A DNA stretch of 64,000 nucleotides from an uncultured Verrucomicrobiales bacterium (GTDB lineage Bacteria > Verrucomicrobiota > Verrucomicrobiia > Verrucomicrobiales > Akkermansiaceae), in contig CALDZJ010000035.1 in assembly GCA_937944055.1 (NCBI GenBank), forward strand, positions 1 to 64,000, written 5' to 3'. This document shows positions 41,001-49,546 of this stretch, piece after piece; position 1 is the stretch's first letter; the number at the start of each line of letters is the position of its first letter. The position numbers and the translations under genes were made by a program. A model generated the notes under the pieces. The model did not search any database. It was not told where the DNA came from and worked only from the letters and a program-made list of their open reading frames with translations.

Positions 41001-43478
41001 ACTTTGCCCAATAACCGCTTTTCCACGGGTGACGCTCGCACCACCAATACTCAATACATTCAAGCCATTTACACCTTACTTAAGGAGTCGCCAGAGTTCC
41101 GCTTACGCATGGCAGACCGAGCGCAGAAACATCTCTATCATGGTGGCGCTCTCGTGACCTCTCGCATTAGCGAGGTTTATAACGAGCTTCGGAATGAGGT
41201 CACTCCTTTGATCGAGGAGACGATCGGTGGTTCATTTCGCGATAATTTCTACACGTCTTGGATTGCTAATAATCGACGATTTGATGCGCTGTCAGGTCAG
41301 CTCGTCAGCGAGGGGGCTTGGCCCGCCGTGGAGGCTCCGACTTTCAGCCAGAATGGGGGAGAAATCACTCCCGGATTTCAGCTCAGTATGAGCCATCCTA
41401 ATGTGGGAGGAATGATTTACTTCACGACTGATGGCTCTGATCCGCGCGAGCTTGGTGGAGCGATCGCGGGGCTGCCCTACGAGGAGCCGGTGACGCTGAA
41501 TGATGATCACCGAGTGCGGGCCCGCGTTTTACAAGCTGGCACCTGGAGTCCGGAGCTGGATTTTGAATTTTCACTCCCTTTTGCCAATCCCACCTTCATG
41601 CCACTGGCGAGCGCCGATTGGACTGCTGATGATAATTGGTCTAGCGCTCCGGCGGCTTATCCGAATGGGAGCGGAGCCATCGCGGTCGTGCCGGGAGCTG
41701 CGGCGGCCTCGCGCAATGTCGAACTCCGCGCAGCGGTGAGCATCGGCACTCTCCAATTCGATCTCGCCAGCACCGATCAGCGTAGCCGTGTGCGCGATCG
41801 TGGCACCGGGAATACTCTCACTTTTTCTGATCCAGATGGGACGGCTGAAATCCAAGTGACGGGTGAGGCTGAAGGCTTTGCGGAGTTGGAAGTGGAAGCC
41901 GGGACGATCCTTGCCAGTGATTTAAGATTAGAAATTGAGAATCAAGCTGGCGACTCGGAGCATGGGGCCTTGAGATTACGAGGTGAGATCACTGGGCCGG
42001 GGGACTTGATCAAAGCTGGGCCGGGGATTGCCAGTCTCACAGGGAGCGGGAAAAGCTACACTGGGGCCAGCGTGATCGAGCAGGGGGTCTTGCGAGTCAG
42101 CGAGCCGGCGGCACCAGATGCGACGAGCTCGCTGGCGGTTCTCGCAGGGGGGCAGCTTCGACTCAGTTCGGGAAATGGCCTGGGAGAACCTGCGCGAGAT
42201 TACGCTTTTGGAGGGCCTCTCAGCTTGTCTGGGAACGGACGTGGCCCTGAAATCGCCGATGCTGCGGGGAACGGAAAATCCGGAGCGCTACGTTACGAAG
42301 CGGGCAGCTCGCAAAATCACGCCATTATTTCTACGCCGGTCGTTCTGGCGGGAGCGGCGGGAATCCATGTGGAGGGATCGACGAATCTTTTGGAGCTAGC
42401 AATTGGGCTCACTGGGGACGGCCCCTTGAGAAAATCTGGGGGTGGGACTCTGCGATTAGCGGGTGATCAGAGTGGGCATTCTTATCCCATTTCGGTGGAG
42501 TCTGGGACGCTGGAGTTGCAGGGGACAGCCGCCTCGCCGATTCAGTTGAGTCCTAGCGCGGTTCTCAGCGGTTACGGCGAATCGGGAAGTATTAGCGGGG
42601 AGGGGAACATTACTTTGAATCAGCGCTTACTGCGTGCGCCCGCCTCGAATGCTAGCCATTATTCCTTTGTGTTTTCTGAGAATGGCTCGCCTGATTTGAG
42701 TCAAGCGAGCTTCTCCGGCAATGCGGCGATTTTGTTAGCAACAGTTCCCACCGGGGTTTTGCATCTCGATTTTTATCTCAGTGGATCAGCGCAGGCTAGT
42801 GAGGCGGTTTCACGAGGGGGCTTGATCGTTCCGGCCTCGCTTGATCTGGAAGCGGTGATTTCCTTGCCCCAAGTGAGAGTCTTCACCGCAGACCCCGCGG
42901 GGGAGCACGAGTTCGAAGGGCAAAACTGGCGAGCGGTGCAGGATTTTAACTTAGCAGTGGTGGAAATGAGCACGGAGGAGGCTGCTCCTTTTTCACAAGT
43001 CCGCCTGCTTGAACTCACCAATGAAGGAGAGACCTTTGCCTCCTTTGCAGCTTGGCAAGAAGCTCATTTTAGCCCAGCGGAATTGGCTGATCCAGAGGTC
43101 TCGGGCGCGGGTGCGAGTCCTTACGGGGATGGAATCGCGAATCTTCTTCGCTACGCCTTCGGAGTGCCAGAGGGTGATAGCCTAGCTGGCTATGAAGCCC
43201 GCCTTGTGCCTCGTGGCTCTCTTTCTCCTTCGTCGCCAGCTGCTTCCTCAGGGCTGGCTCTGAGTTTCCCTTATGATGCGAGGCGGAAGGGGATTTCGCT
43301 GAAGGTGGAGTCGAGTGACCTGCTGGATGATTGGTCAAATGCGGTCGTTCTTTTTGACTCCGATGAGGCTTCATCTGGGGATACGATCGCGAATGCACGT
43401 AACGGTCGGGTGCAGGTTAACGACCCTCGCGGGGAGGCGATCCGGAGGTTTTATCGAGTCCGAGTCACCGAAAACTAG
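38049..43478 (+). CDS. Giant secreted CotH-family protein with lamin-tail and beta-strand repeats
   Basis: An 1809-residue protein, started at 38049 (MKFPLVHGLLIALPLVSEA, signal peptide). Two similar beta domains (about 20-400; YDDGFIAFLNGVEVARRG and FDDGLIVYLNGFEIYRDN) precede a lamin-tail domain (GWFLSDDPSDVQKWTFP) and a chitobiase-like unit (SIRFTTDGRDPLEGELYTGP). The CotH kinase-like domain (about 650-1060) has the RFYVWDAEGSFGFSG box. A second chitobiase-like unit (YFTTDGSDPRELGG), beta-strand repeats (TGSGKSYTGASVIEQGVL) and a C-terminal Verrucomicrobia-type module ending RRFYRVRVTEN follow. CotH proteins can phosphorylate other proteins; substrates here are unknown. Follows the previous gene by 67 bp. 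Confidence 0.88.
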   Translation: MKFPLVHGLLIALPLVSEAGLLINELSAAHSDHLLVREAGEYPRVGNTLPWRRADYDDSGWRSGDGPFGSGVSGLALGTDVTAEVQGSTPTLYLRKSFNVSAASAASNATLQLEVSYDDGFIAFLNGVEVARRGMGFEGMFAYHDQVAYSTHSPSSPITLDLGVASSLLQSGDNLLCVQVHNQTASRSGDLYLDANLKLSSGATLVTGDSAWKYFAGRAAPSGGLLDYGLLEAGVSEGPDVSWGAISFDDSTWLTGNGPVGFDASSPADYVLGTDLLSQMRNVTPSVYIRHNFEVSQAEADSAFPLSLKVDFDDGLIVYLNGFEIYRDNVGAAGVVTGHGVSADGNHPASGDNGSTLDRSVRLNLAAARELLVAGDNVIGIQLHNASAGSSDLIGEVTLESTGASARTLVSPTDPLRYFVGVEEPAPFVGEDDLGPIEEPLDSENDWIEIYNPDDFPVSLSGWFLSDDPSDVQKWTFPADAVIPAQAYYVVMASGLSLSPSRDGTSFAHSNFKLSAGGDHVILTRPDGSVVDQLESEYPPQTWRYTYGRQADGSWGYLSLGTPGGANIGPALEVAPALPQPNLAGGFYATGQSISLTSTSPGASIRFTTDGRDPLEGELYTGPIFINENTVIRARSFAPGSIPSAVITHTYLINQGAAFQSLPAMILSGDPEKTFYGPNTAGGPEKGEGIFAINGGSYASGSWKTEGENLAFNNAAGSGRANEKYGALEYLPLSGEALRSELGMRVAGSGHTRVRLRITDSMEDPFTSNSTSSTKFQKPSLNIFFRPEFGDRPINYPFFGSQTVTEFDSLRVRAGKNDWYNPFIKDELMRRLFINTGQMGSYGAIHTLWINGIYKGYYNSAERVREGFMQSHYNSKAAWDVQQVNSFSSGDPINWNKMMTYLRTADLTTVEGYAGVLDYLDVDNYIDYILVNAYAAMGDWPHNNWIAARERTSLGRWRFYVWDAEGSFGFSGRSTSTNTFTEQLTLPNNRFSTGDARTTNTQYIQAIYTLLKESPEFRLRMADRAQKHLYHGGALVTSRISEVYNELRNEVTPLIEETIGGSFRDNFYTSWIANNRRFDALSGQLVSEGAWPAVEAPTFSQNGGEITPGFQLSMSHPNVGGMIYFTTDGSDPRELGGAIAGLPYEEPVTLNDDHRVRARVLQAGTWSPELDFEFSLPFANPTFMPLASADWTADDNWSSAPAAYPNGSGAIAVVPGAAAASRNVELRAAVSIGTLQFDLASTDQRSRVRDRGTGNTLTFSDPDGTAEIQVTGEAEGFAELEVEAGTILASDLRLEIENQAGDSEHGALRLRGEITGPGDLIKAGPGIASLTGSGKSYTGASVIEQGVLRVSEPAAPDATSSLAVLAGGQLRLSSGNGLGEPARDYAFGGPLSLSGNGRGPEIADAAGNGKSGALRYEAGSSQNHAIISTPVVLAGAAGIHVEGSTNLLELAIGLTGDGPLRKSGGGTLRLAGDQSGHSYPISVESGTLELQGTAASPIQLSPSAVLSGYGESGSISGEGNITLNQRLLRAPASNASHYSFVFSENGSPDLSQASFSGNAAILLATVPTGVLHLDFYLSGSAQASEAVSRGGLIVPASLDLEAVISLPQVRVFTADPAGEHEFEGQNWRAVQDFNLAVVEMSTEEAAPFSQVRLLELTNEGETFASFAAWQEAHFSPAELADPEVSGAGASPYGDGIANLLRYAFGVPEGDSLAGYEARLVPRGSLSPSSPAASSGLALSFPYDARRKGISLKVESSDLLDDWSNAVVLFDSDEASSGDTIANARNGRVQVNDPRGEAIRRFYRVRVTEN

Positions 43479-43675
43479 TCAATTTTTTCTTGTCGATTAT
43501 TTTTGTGACATGACAAAAAAGAAAGATGTGTGTAGTCTCAATCTTCGGGTGAATCATTCTTCTTTTCGTTTTCTAAATGGGATGAAGGGTTTACTTCCTT
43601 AAGTAAGGCTAGCGACTAAAGCATGAGAACTTTTTAAGATTCCTCAGAAAAAATAAGGGCTTTGTGGCTTGTTTG

Positions 43676-43686
43676 CGTGACGTGAC
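43676..43686. promoter_or_regulatory. Tandem CGTGAC half-sites before the first PEP-CTERM gene
   Basis: CGTGACGTGAC contains two copies of the half-site seen in the GTCACG-N6-CGTGAC dyads, in direct rather than inverted order, 80-90 bases before the ATG at 43767. A separate inverted repeat (TTTTTGT-N6-ACAAAAA) lies just after the CotH stop at about 43498-43517. Both are suggestive only. The gap 43479-43766 holds no gene. Confidence 0.3.
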
Positions 43687-43766
43687 ATGAGACCTTCATT
43701 TCGCAAAGATGTTTGCACTGGGGTTTTCATCCACACGCACAACATCAACTCGAAAAAGACAAAATA

Positions 43767-44537
43767 ATGACAACTACAACTAAAACATTTTCAGCAGTCA
43801 TGGTTAGCGCCATGGCAGGATCGCTGAGTGCTTCCGGCGCGATTCTTGTCGCCGGCATAGATACATGGAGCAGCACGACTGCTCCTGCCGTGACGAATAC
43901 GGCAGCGGGAATTACCGCGACCGCCACTGCTTCTACTTCATCTGGGGCTTGGTCGATCACGGATAACGTAACGGATCCCGGCCGTGGCTCAAGTGAAGAT
44001 GGTACTTGGGGAACTTTCGACGGGAGTGGGACTGCTGCCAGCACCGTGACGAACCTCGGAGTAGAAAACTTTACCGTGACGAACGGGCGGCCCTCAGCTG
44101 AGGTCACTCTGACGATCGTAAACGGGGGAACTGATGATTTGAATTTGGCAGCCTTCCATTTAGATGTGGTTGCTTTCCGCCCAAACGCTCCTCGCACCTA
44201 TGCTCTCAATGTCTTGGCGGGTAGTGACATCACGGTGGGTAATGTCTTCACCTCTCCTACGACAGCCATCACCCATCTCGGTGGGGGGCTGTCGGGTCAT
44301 GATCAGCATGATGACATTGACCTCGATCTGAGCGCTCTTGCCGATAGCACTCTTTCTCCGGGAGAAACTGCAATTCTTCAGATTGCCTTCTCAGACGGAA
44401 CGGGCTCCGGTGGAGGTCACCACCTCTTCCTCGATAACGTCGCTGTTTCTGGTGACTTCGTGACGGTTCCTGAGCCTTCTTCAGCAATTTTGCTGAGTTT
44501 GAGTGGACTGGCTCTTCTTGGCCGCCGTCGTCGATAG
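43767..44537 (+). CDS. PEP-CTERM sorting-domain protein, first tandem paralogue
   Basis: A 256-residue exported protein, started at 43767 (MTTTTKTFSAVMVSAMAG) to give a compact signal peptide ending near SASGA. The body (about 30-230) runs from AGIDTWSSTTAPAVTNTAAG through GRGSSEDGTWGTFDGSGTAA, DVVAFRPNAPRTYALNVLAG and GHHLFLDNVAVSGDF. The C-terminus is a textbook PEP-CTERM signal: VPEPSSAILLSLSGLALLGR with RRRR. Family knowledge: exosortase cleaves or handles this tail during export. No exosortase is in the window. Its neighbour at 45015 is a close copy, and the same body module ends the protein at 52807. Confidence 0.92.
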   Translation: MTTTTKTFSAVMVSAMAGSLSASGAILVAGIDTWSSTTAPAVTNTAAGITATATASTSSGAWSITDNVTDPGRGSSEDGTWGTFDGSGTAASTVTNLGVENFTVTNGRPSAEVTLTIVNGGTDDLNLAAFHLDVVAFRPNAPRTYALNVLAGSDITVGNVFTSPTTAITHLGGGLSGHDQHDDIDLDLSALADSTLSPGETAILQIAFSDGTGSGGGHHLFLDNVAVSGDFVTVPEPSSAILLSLSGLALLGRRRR

Positions 44538-44549
44538 AGTATTATTGTG

Positions 44550-44603
44550 ACCATCGTAGTGACGATGGTAACTCGTGGGGGGCGTTGCAACAGCAACGCC
44601 CCC
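44550..44603 (+). terminator. Two hairpins after the first PEP-CTERM gene
   Basis: ACCATCG-TAGTGA-CGATGGT at 44550-44569 is followed by the very stable GGGGGCGTTGC-AACA-GCAACGCCCCC at 44578-44603. There is no clear U-run after the second stem, so it may be a bidirectional or stem-only terminator. The rest of the 44538-45014 gap shows no gene; it probably holds the promoter of the second paralogue. Confidence 0.6.
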
Positions 44604-45014
44604 TCATGGGTTTGATCTGTCTGGCGGATCTGACCAAAAATCCATGTTGGGAGAAACTTAGAATGATCACGGCCTGAGATCGCAAAGCTTGTGACACTCA
44701 TCATGTCCAATCGGCAAGAGTTGGCAGCGCAGATTTTAGAGGAGGTCTGTTTGAGCAATTACCATTCAGTGAGCCCAGCGAAGGGGAGAAGGTGTAAACT
44801 GAATTGAGCTGCCCACTTCTTTCAGGAAACTGGTTTCATTGATGAAGATTTTTACGAGGATTAGATAGTAAATCGGGGTTAGTTTTACAGAGAAAAAGAG
44901 TAGCCTCATAAGGTGCTTACAGTAAGCGTGATACAGGCTGGACTTCTTGAGAAGAGCTGTTTAATCTTAGGATCCTCGAGGGGAGTAGAACTGGCTCATC
45001 GAGAGTTATAAAAG

Positions 45015-45782
45015 ATGAAAGCAGAAATTTCAGCATTAGCCTTAATTTCAGCAAGCTTACAGAGTGCTTCAGCAGCTACTCTTATTGCGGGGATTGATGC
45101 ATGGGATAGCGTCTCTGCTCCAACCGTAACTCACACCCTAGCAGGGATCACGGCAACGGCGACTGCTTCTGCCTCTACCGGATCTTGGTCTAATGATGAT
45201 CGACCTTCAGATTTAGGCCGGGGCTCTAGCGGAGACGGCACTTGGGGGAATTTTGATGGGAACGGAGTTGCCGCAAGTACGGTCACAAGCCTGGGTGTTG
45301 CAAGCTTCACGGTAACGAAAGGGCGCCCGTCCGCTGAGGTGACTCTTACAATCGTCAATAACGGGACGGGTGATTTGGATTTAGCAGCCTTCCACCTCGA
45401 TGTCGTCGGCCTGCGCCCGAATGCCCCTCGGACTTACGCTCTAAACGTCTTGTCAGGAAGTGATATCACCGTGGGGAATGTTGTAACTTCGCCTACGGGT
45501 GCCATCACGAGTCTCGGTGGGAGGTTGTCAGGGCATGACCAGCATGACGATATCGATATCGATCTGACTGGTCTTGCTGACCATACCCTTGCGGTGGGTG
45601 AAACCGCGATCATTCAGATCGTCTTTTCAGACGGGACTGGTTCAGGTGGAAATCACGATCTCTTCCTCGACAACCTCGCTGTTTCTGGCGCGTTCATGAA
45701 TGTCCCAGAACCTTCTTCAATGATCTTACTCTGCTTGGCTGGATTTGCGCTTCTTGGTCGCCGCTTTCGATCGGGGCTTTGA
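45015..45782 (+). CDS. PEP-CTERM sorting-domain protein, second tandem paralogue
   Basis: A 255-residue exported protein with a signal peptide (to SASAA) and the same body as its upstream neighbour: AGIDAWDSVSAPTVTHTLAG, GRGSSGDGTWGNFDGNGVAA, DVVGLRPNAPRTYALNVLSG and DLFLDNLAVSGAF. It ends with VPEPSSMILLCLAGFALLGR and RFRSGL, a PEP-CTERM signal. It is a tandem duplicate of 43767-44537, with differences spread along the length, so the duplication is not very recent. It is followed after 99 bp by a multi-domain secreted protein. Confidence 0.92.
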   Translation: MKAEISALALISASLQSASAATLIAGIDAWDSVSAPTVTHTLAGITATATASASTGSWSNDDRPSDLGRGSSGDGTWGNFDGNGVAASTVTSLGVASFTVTKGRPSAEVTLTIVNNGTGDLDLAAFHLDVVGLRPNAPRTYALNVLSGSDITVGNVVTSPTGAITSLGGRLSGHDQHDDIDIDLTGLADHTLAVGETAIIQIVFSDGTGSGGNHDLFLDNLAVSGAFMNVPEPSSMILLCLAGFALLGRRFRSGL

Positions 45783-45881
45783 ATTAAACGATGTTCACGA
45801 AATTTAGGTTTGAGGGCATGCTGAAAAGTGTGTTCTCCTTTTCGGGTTTTCGCTCCGAAAAGAAATATCCCATTCAGAACT

Positions 45882-48800
45882 ATGAAACATTTTGTCATCG
45901 CGTCTCTCTGTTTGTGCGGAGGCTTACTCGCCCAGATTTATCAGGAAAGTGGCGGCTTGGTCGTGATGGAGGTTGAGGAGACGGCCTCGCCCTTAGGTCA
46001 GTGGGAGCGGCAAAGTGTTCTGCCGGGATATTCTGGGGCTGGGTATTTGCAGTTTTTAGGAAACAACTTCGAGAATGGACCGGCGGCGTCTCCTTTAGAA
46101 TTTCAATTTCAGATTCAGCAGAGTGGCCTTTACGCCCTGCATCTGCATTGCGCCAAGGAGACGCATGAGGGGCGCAATGATGTTGCTAATGACTGCTATG
46201 TGCGGGTGGAGGGCGATTATCAAGCAGGCCCGGGTCCACATGAGGGGCACGGGGATCATGCATCGCTCGCCTTACTGCGAGCTGATACTAAGTATTTCGG
46301 TGGCGCTACGGATGCTTGGAAATGGGAGAATGGGGAAGATAGCTCCGGAGGTGCGGGAAACCTCGATCCTGGTGGGCACCAGAATAAGAGAAAGGCCGTT
46401 TATGATTTTAAGGCAGGGGAAACTTATAAGTTGATTATTTCAGGGCGGTCTCAGTTTTTCCGCCTCAATCGGATTGTGTTCCGCCATCGCGGGACGCTCG
46501 CCAGTCTGGCGCAGGATCTTGAGACGCCGCAGTCAGCATTGTTTTCGGCGGGGAATCGCATCCGTTATGAGGCCCTCAGTGATTTTCCTGAGATTGAAGG
46601 GGGGGAGGTTCCGTATTACCGAGATCGTGGCAATGGGGCGCTGGCAATAGCGGCAAATGTCATCGCGAATCGTAGTGGCTTTGCGAGAGCAGAGAGGGCC
46701 TTCGATGGTCCTGCTGGGACTTATCGTGTGACTCTGACGACCATGACCGAGGAGGATGGTGAATCGATCTACCGTCTCTTGGTCAATGGCGAGATTGTGG
46801 CCACTTATCGTAATCCTTCTGTCTATGATCCGCCGGATTCTCCGCTCGATCTCTCTCCAAATACCCACATTTGGGAGGGGATCAGGGTTCCAAGTGGCGC
46901 GAGCATTGCAATCGAGTCGAACGCCGATACGAACGGGGAGATTCCGGAGGGTGATGGGGGTGGAACGGCTTGGGCACGCGGGCGCTGGACTCAAATTGAG
47001 TTTGCTAATTCTGCGGCCACGGAGGGCGGGGTGGTTAATCCTCCACCTGGCAGGCTGGCGATCGTGTCGGATGGAAACTCGCCGGACCCTGATGATATTG
47101 GCGCGAAGGCTGTGATGTTTGGGATCCTAAATGGAGCCGGTTTGCAGGATCGCCTCGTGCATCTCTCCCATTCTTGTGACCTTGATCCTTTTTCGAATCC
47201 GGGGAGCCAGACGATCGATGCGGCAAATGAACTGCGGCGTCAGGAGAAATTGCACGAGCTGACGGGCGAGGGAATCGCCTTCTACGGGCCCTTCCCGAAT
47301 TTGAAGGCTTTTTATAATTGCCGGACTGATCAAGAGGCGGCGATCAATGATTTACGCGACGCGATTAATGCCTCCTCGGCGAGTGATCCGCTATGGATTG
47401 TGGAGGGGGGAGAGCCGGATCTTATCGGGTATGCGTTGGAGGCGGCTATCGCCATGAAGCGGCAATTCGTAAACCTCATTTCTCACCATCCGGCGAATGA
47501 TAATAGTGGTGATTTTTTCACTTGGCAGGAGATTTTAGACTACGGGGTTACGGAGCATCAAATCGGGGATCAGAATGTCGGCTTGCAGGTCCTGATTAGC
47601 AGTGGGCTTTGGGACTGGGCCGAGAATCATCCTCAAGCGGAGATTGCGTGGATTTGGGATCAGCTCAAATATGCCGAGCAGGATGGCGTGGTGAGATTCC
47701 AGACGAACAAGTTCGATTGCTCAGATGCGGGGATGGTTTATTGGTGGTTAAATGGAGCGAGCAATGGGGGGAATCGTCACGCCACTCCGGTCGAAATGAG
47801 AGCTCTCTTAGAAGATGGCCGTCCGCGCCTTGCAGAGCTGATGCTCGGGGAGCTGTCCGATGCCAGCGTGAAGGAGGATGAGAGTCCCGTGGATCAGCAA
47901 AAAGAAACGACCTTGCTGGGAGCGGGGGGGCGTGATCCTTGGGTCGATCGAGCCACCGTCTTCGTTTTCAGATTACCGGATCTCGGTGAGGTGGAGCAGC
48001 CTTTTGCGAGCAGTTCCTTCATCTTCGATTACGCTGCGAAGCAGGGGGACTTGAAAACTAATGATCTCTATGGTCTGGGGCGGCGGGCTTCTGCTGAGGT
48101 CTTGGGGAGTGACTACTATGGCCAGACTGAGGTGCTGGATTCTTCTGATGCGAGTCGGCTGCAGGAGGGGATCTTGACCAATGCCACCCCTCTGGGCCTC
48201 GTGCAGACCTCGGGCGCAGGGAGTGCGGCGCTCCGCGATTATCTGAACCTGCAATATGATTCAGGAAAAGGAATGGGTGAATACGTCTTCCTGCGTTTGA
48301 ATACCTCGCAGGCGAAGAGTGGGATTCACCGAGCGAGTTTGACGATGACGGAGGGTGCACAGGCGAGCCCGCTCGATACCCGGCCGCGCATCTCTTATAC
48401 GAGGAAGCTTCCGGCGGAAGAAAACGGACCGGTGGCGCATTGGAAGCTCGATGAGGGGAGCGGGACGCTCGTGCGGGATGCCTCTGGGAATGGTCACCAA
48501 GGAACTCTCCTTAATGGGGTGAACTGGGAGAGCGATGAGACCCGCCCCACTTATGTGTCCTTTGACGGCACGGATGACCGGATCCGCACCCTCTTCTCCT
48601 ATGCGCTCACGGCTGAGAGTGACTTCACCTGGGCTTGGTGGGCGAAGCCGGCTGCGGAGACTTTTCCCGGCTCGATCATGCTGGGAAATCGCTTTCCGCA
48701 GGGTGCGCCGGGAGAGACGTTCGAGTTTCTCAAATTCACCCCCGGAGGAGCTCAATTTTCAAATACCGATGAGGTTGCGGCGATTGAGCGCTACTCCTAT

Positions 48801-49472
48801 GCGGCGCCGGTCGCGGGAGCATGGCATCACTACGCGATGGTGAAGCGTGGCACGAGCTATCAATGGTATGTTGATGGGGTGGCGCAGGGAGCAGCGCGGC
48901 GGATTTTATATGATGAGTCAGTGCCGATTCCGTTTTTGATCGGCGGGGATGATGATGGAAGTGGCTCTAAGGTGAATGAACACTTTGAAGGGGGGATTGA
49001 TGATGTTGTGCTTTATTCGCGGGCTCTCTCGGAGAAGGCGGTGCAAGGGCTGCGGGAGGGGGAATATCACCCAGAGGAGCTAACGCAACTCGAGACGTGG
49101 AGGGAGCGTTACTTTGGCTCAAGTGAGAATCAGGGAATGGCGGCGGACTCTGCTGATGCGGATGGAGATGGCGAGACGAACCTGCTGGAATTTGCCACGG
49201 GGCAGGATCCGATGGGTCAGTCGCAAACGAGGACTCCGATGAAGTTGCGGGATGGTGAATTGGAATTCCGTTACTCGCGGAGCAAGGCTGCGGTGGCGGA
49301 TGGGGTGAGCTTTTTAGTGGAGTGGAGTGGCTCGCTTCTGGATCACTCGTGGACTGCTCTGGGAGTTCTTGAGACTTTGGAGTCAGAGGACCAAGAGCTA
49401 GAACACATCTTGGCGACTCTTCCGCGAGGTGAAGAGGAAAAACGCTTCGTCCATTTGCGGGTGCAGAACTAA
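45882..49472 (+). CDS. Large secreted protein with nucleoside-hydrolase-like, DLYGLGRR, LamG and C-terminal modules
   Basis: A 1196-residue protein, started at 45882 (MKHFVIASLCLCGGLLAQ, signal peptide). An N-terminal carbohydrate-binding-like region (about 25-370; YALHLHCAKETHEG) precedes a DUF1593/nucleoside-hydrolase-like domain (about 380-625; LAIVSDGNSPDPDDIGAKAV with Asp-rich metal-type loop). The DLYGLGRR module follows (about 660-830; RATVFVFRLPDLG, DLYGLGRRASAEVL). Then a LamG-type lectin fold (AHWKLDEGSGTLVRDASGNG, about 835-1030) and the terminal module with DADGDGETNLLEFATGQDP and KRFVHLRVQN. First of three large genes in one direction. Enzymatic substrate is not known. Confidence 0.8.
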   Translation: MKHFVIASLCLCGGLLAQIYQESGGLVVMEVEETASPLGQWERQSVLPGYSGAGYLQFLGNNFENGPAASPLEFQFQIQQSGLYALHLHCAKETHEGRNDVANDCYVRVEGDYQAGPGPHEGHGDHASLALLRADTKYFGGATDAWKWENGEDSSGGAGNLDPGGHQNKRKAVYDFKAGETYKLIISGRSQFFRLNRIVFRHRGTLASLAQDLETPQSALFSAGNRIRYEALSDFPEIEGGEVPYYRDRGNGALAIAANVIANRSGFARAERAFDGPAGTYRVTLTTMTEEDGESIYRLLVNGEIVATYRNPSVYDPPDSPLDLSPNTHIWEGIRVPSGASIAIESNADTNGEIPEGDGGGTAWARGRWTQIEFANSAATEGGVVNPPPGRLAIVSDGNSPDPDDIGAKAVMFGILNGAGLQDRLVHLSHSCDLDPFSNPGSQTIDAANELRRQEKLHELTGEGIAFYGPFPNLKAFYNCRTDQEAAINDLRDAINASSASDPLWIVEGGEPDLIGYALEAAIAMKRQFVNLISHHPANDNSGDFFTWQEILDYGVTEHQIGDQNVGLQVLISSGLWDWAENHPQAEIAWIWDQLKYAEQDGVVRFQTNKFDCSDAGMVYWWLNGASNGGNRHATPVEMRALLEDGRPRLAELMLGELSDASVKEDESPVDQQKETTLLGAGGRDPWVDRATVFVFRLPDLGEVEQPFASSSFIFDYAAKQGDLKTNDLYGLGRRASAEVLGSDYYGQTEVLDSSDASRLQEGILTNATPLGLVQTSGAGSAALRDYLNLQYDSGKGMGEYVFLRLNTSQAKSGIHRASLTMTEGAQASPLDTRPRISYTRKLPAEENGPVAHWKLDEGSGTLVRDASGNGHQGTLLNGVNWESDETRPTYVSFDGTDDRIRTLFSYALTAESDFTWAWWAKPAAETFPGSIMLGNRFPQGAPGETFEFLKFTPGGAQFSNTDEVAAIERYSYAAPVAGAWHHYAMVKRGTSYQWYVDGVAQGAARRILYDESVPIPFLIGGDDDGSGSKVNEHFEGGIDDVVLYSRALSEKAVQGLREGEYHPEELTQLETWRERYFGSSENQGMAADSADADGDGETNLLEFATGQDPMGQSQTRTPMKLRDGELEFRYSRSKAAVADGVSFLVEWSGSLLDHSWTALGVLETLESEDQELEHILATLPRGEEEKRFVHLRVQN

Positions 49473-49546
49473 GGCAAGCTGTCCCTTAAAGATGGGACAT
49501 GGGGGATCATCGACAAGAGGCTCTATTCAGTCTTAAACTTAGAGTG

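Noticed and set aside
43498-43517. Terminator after the giant CotH gene
   Set aside because: TTTTTGT-N6-ACAAAAA is an AT-rich dyad that would make a weak stem; it might instead be a regulator site. Not called.
44600-45014. Non-coding RNA in the gap between the PEP-CTERM genes
   Set aside because: Apart from the two hairpins near 44550-44603, I see no conserved structure or promoter to support an RNA gene.
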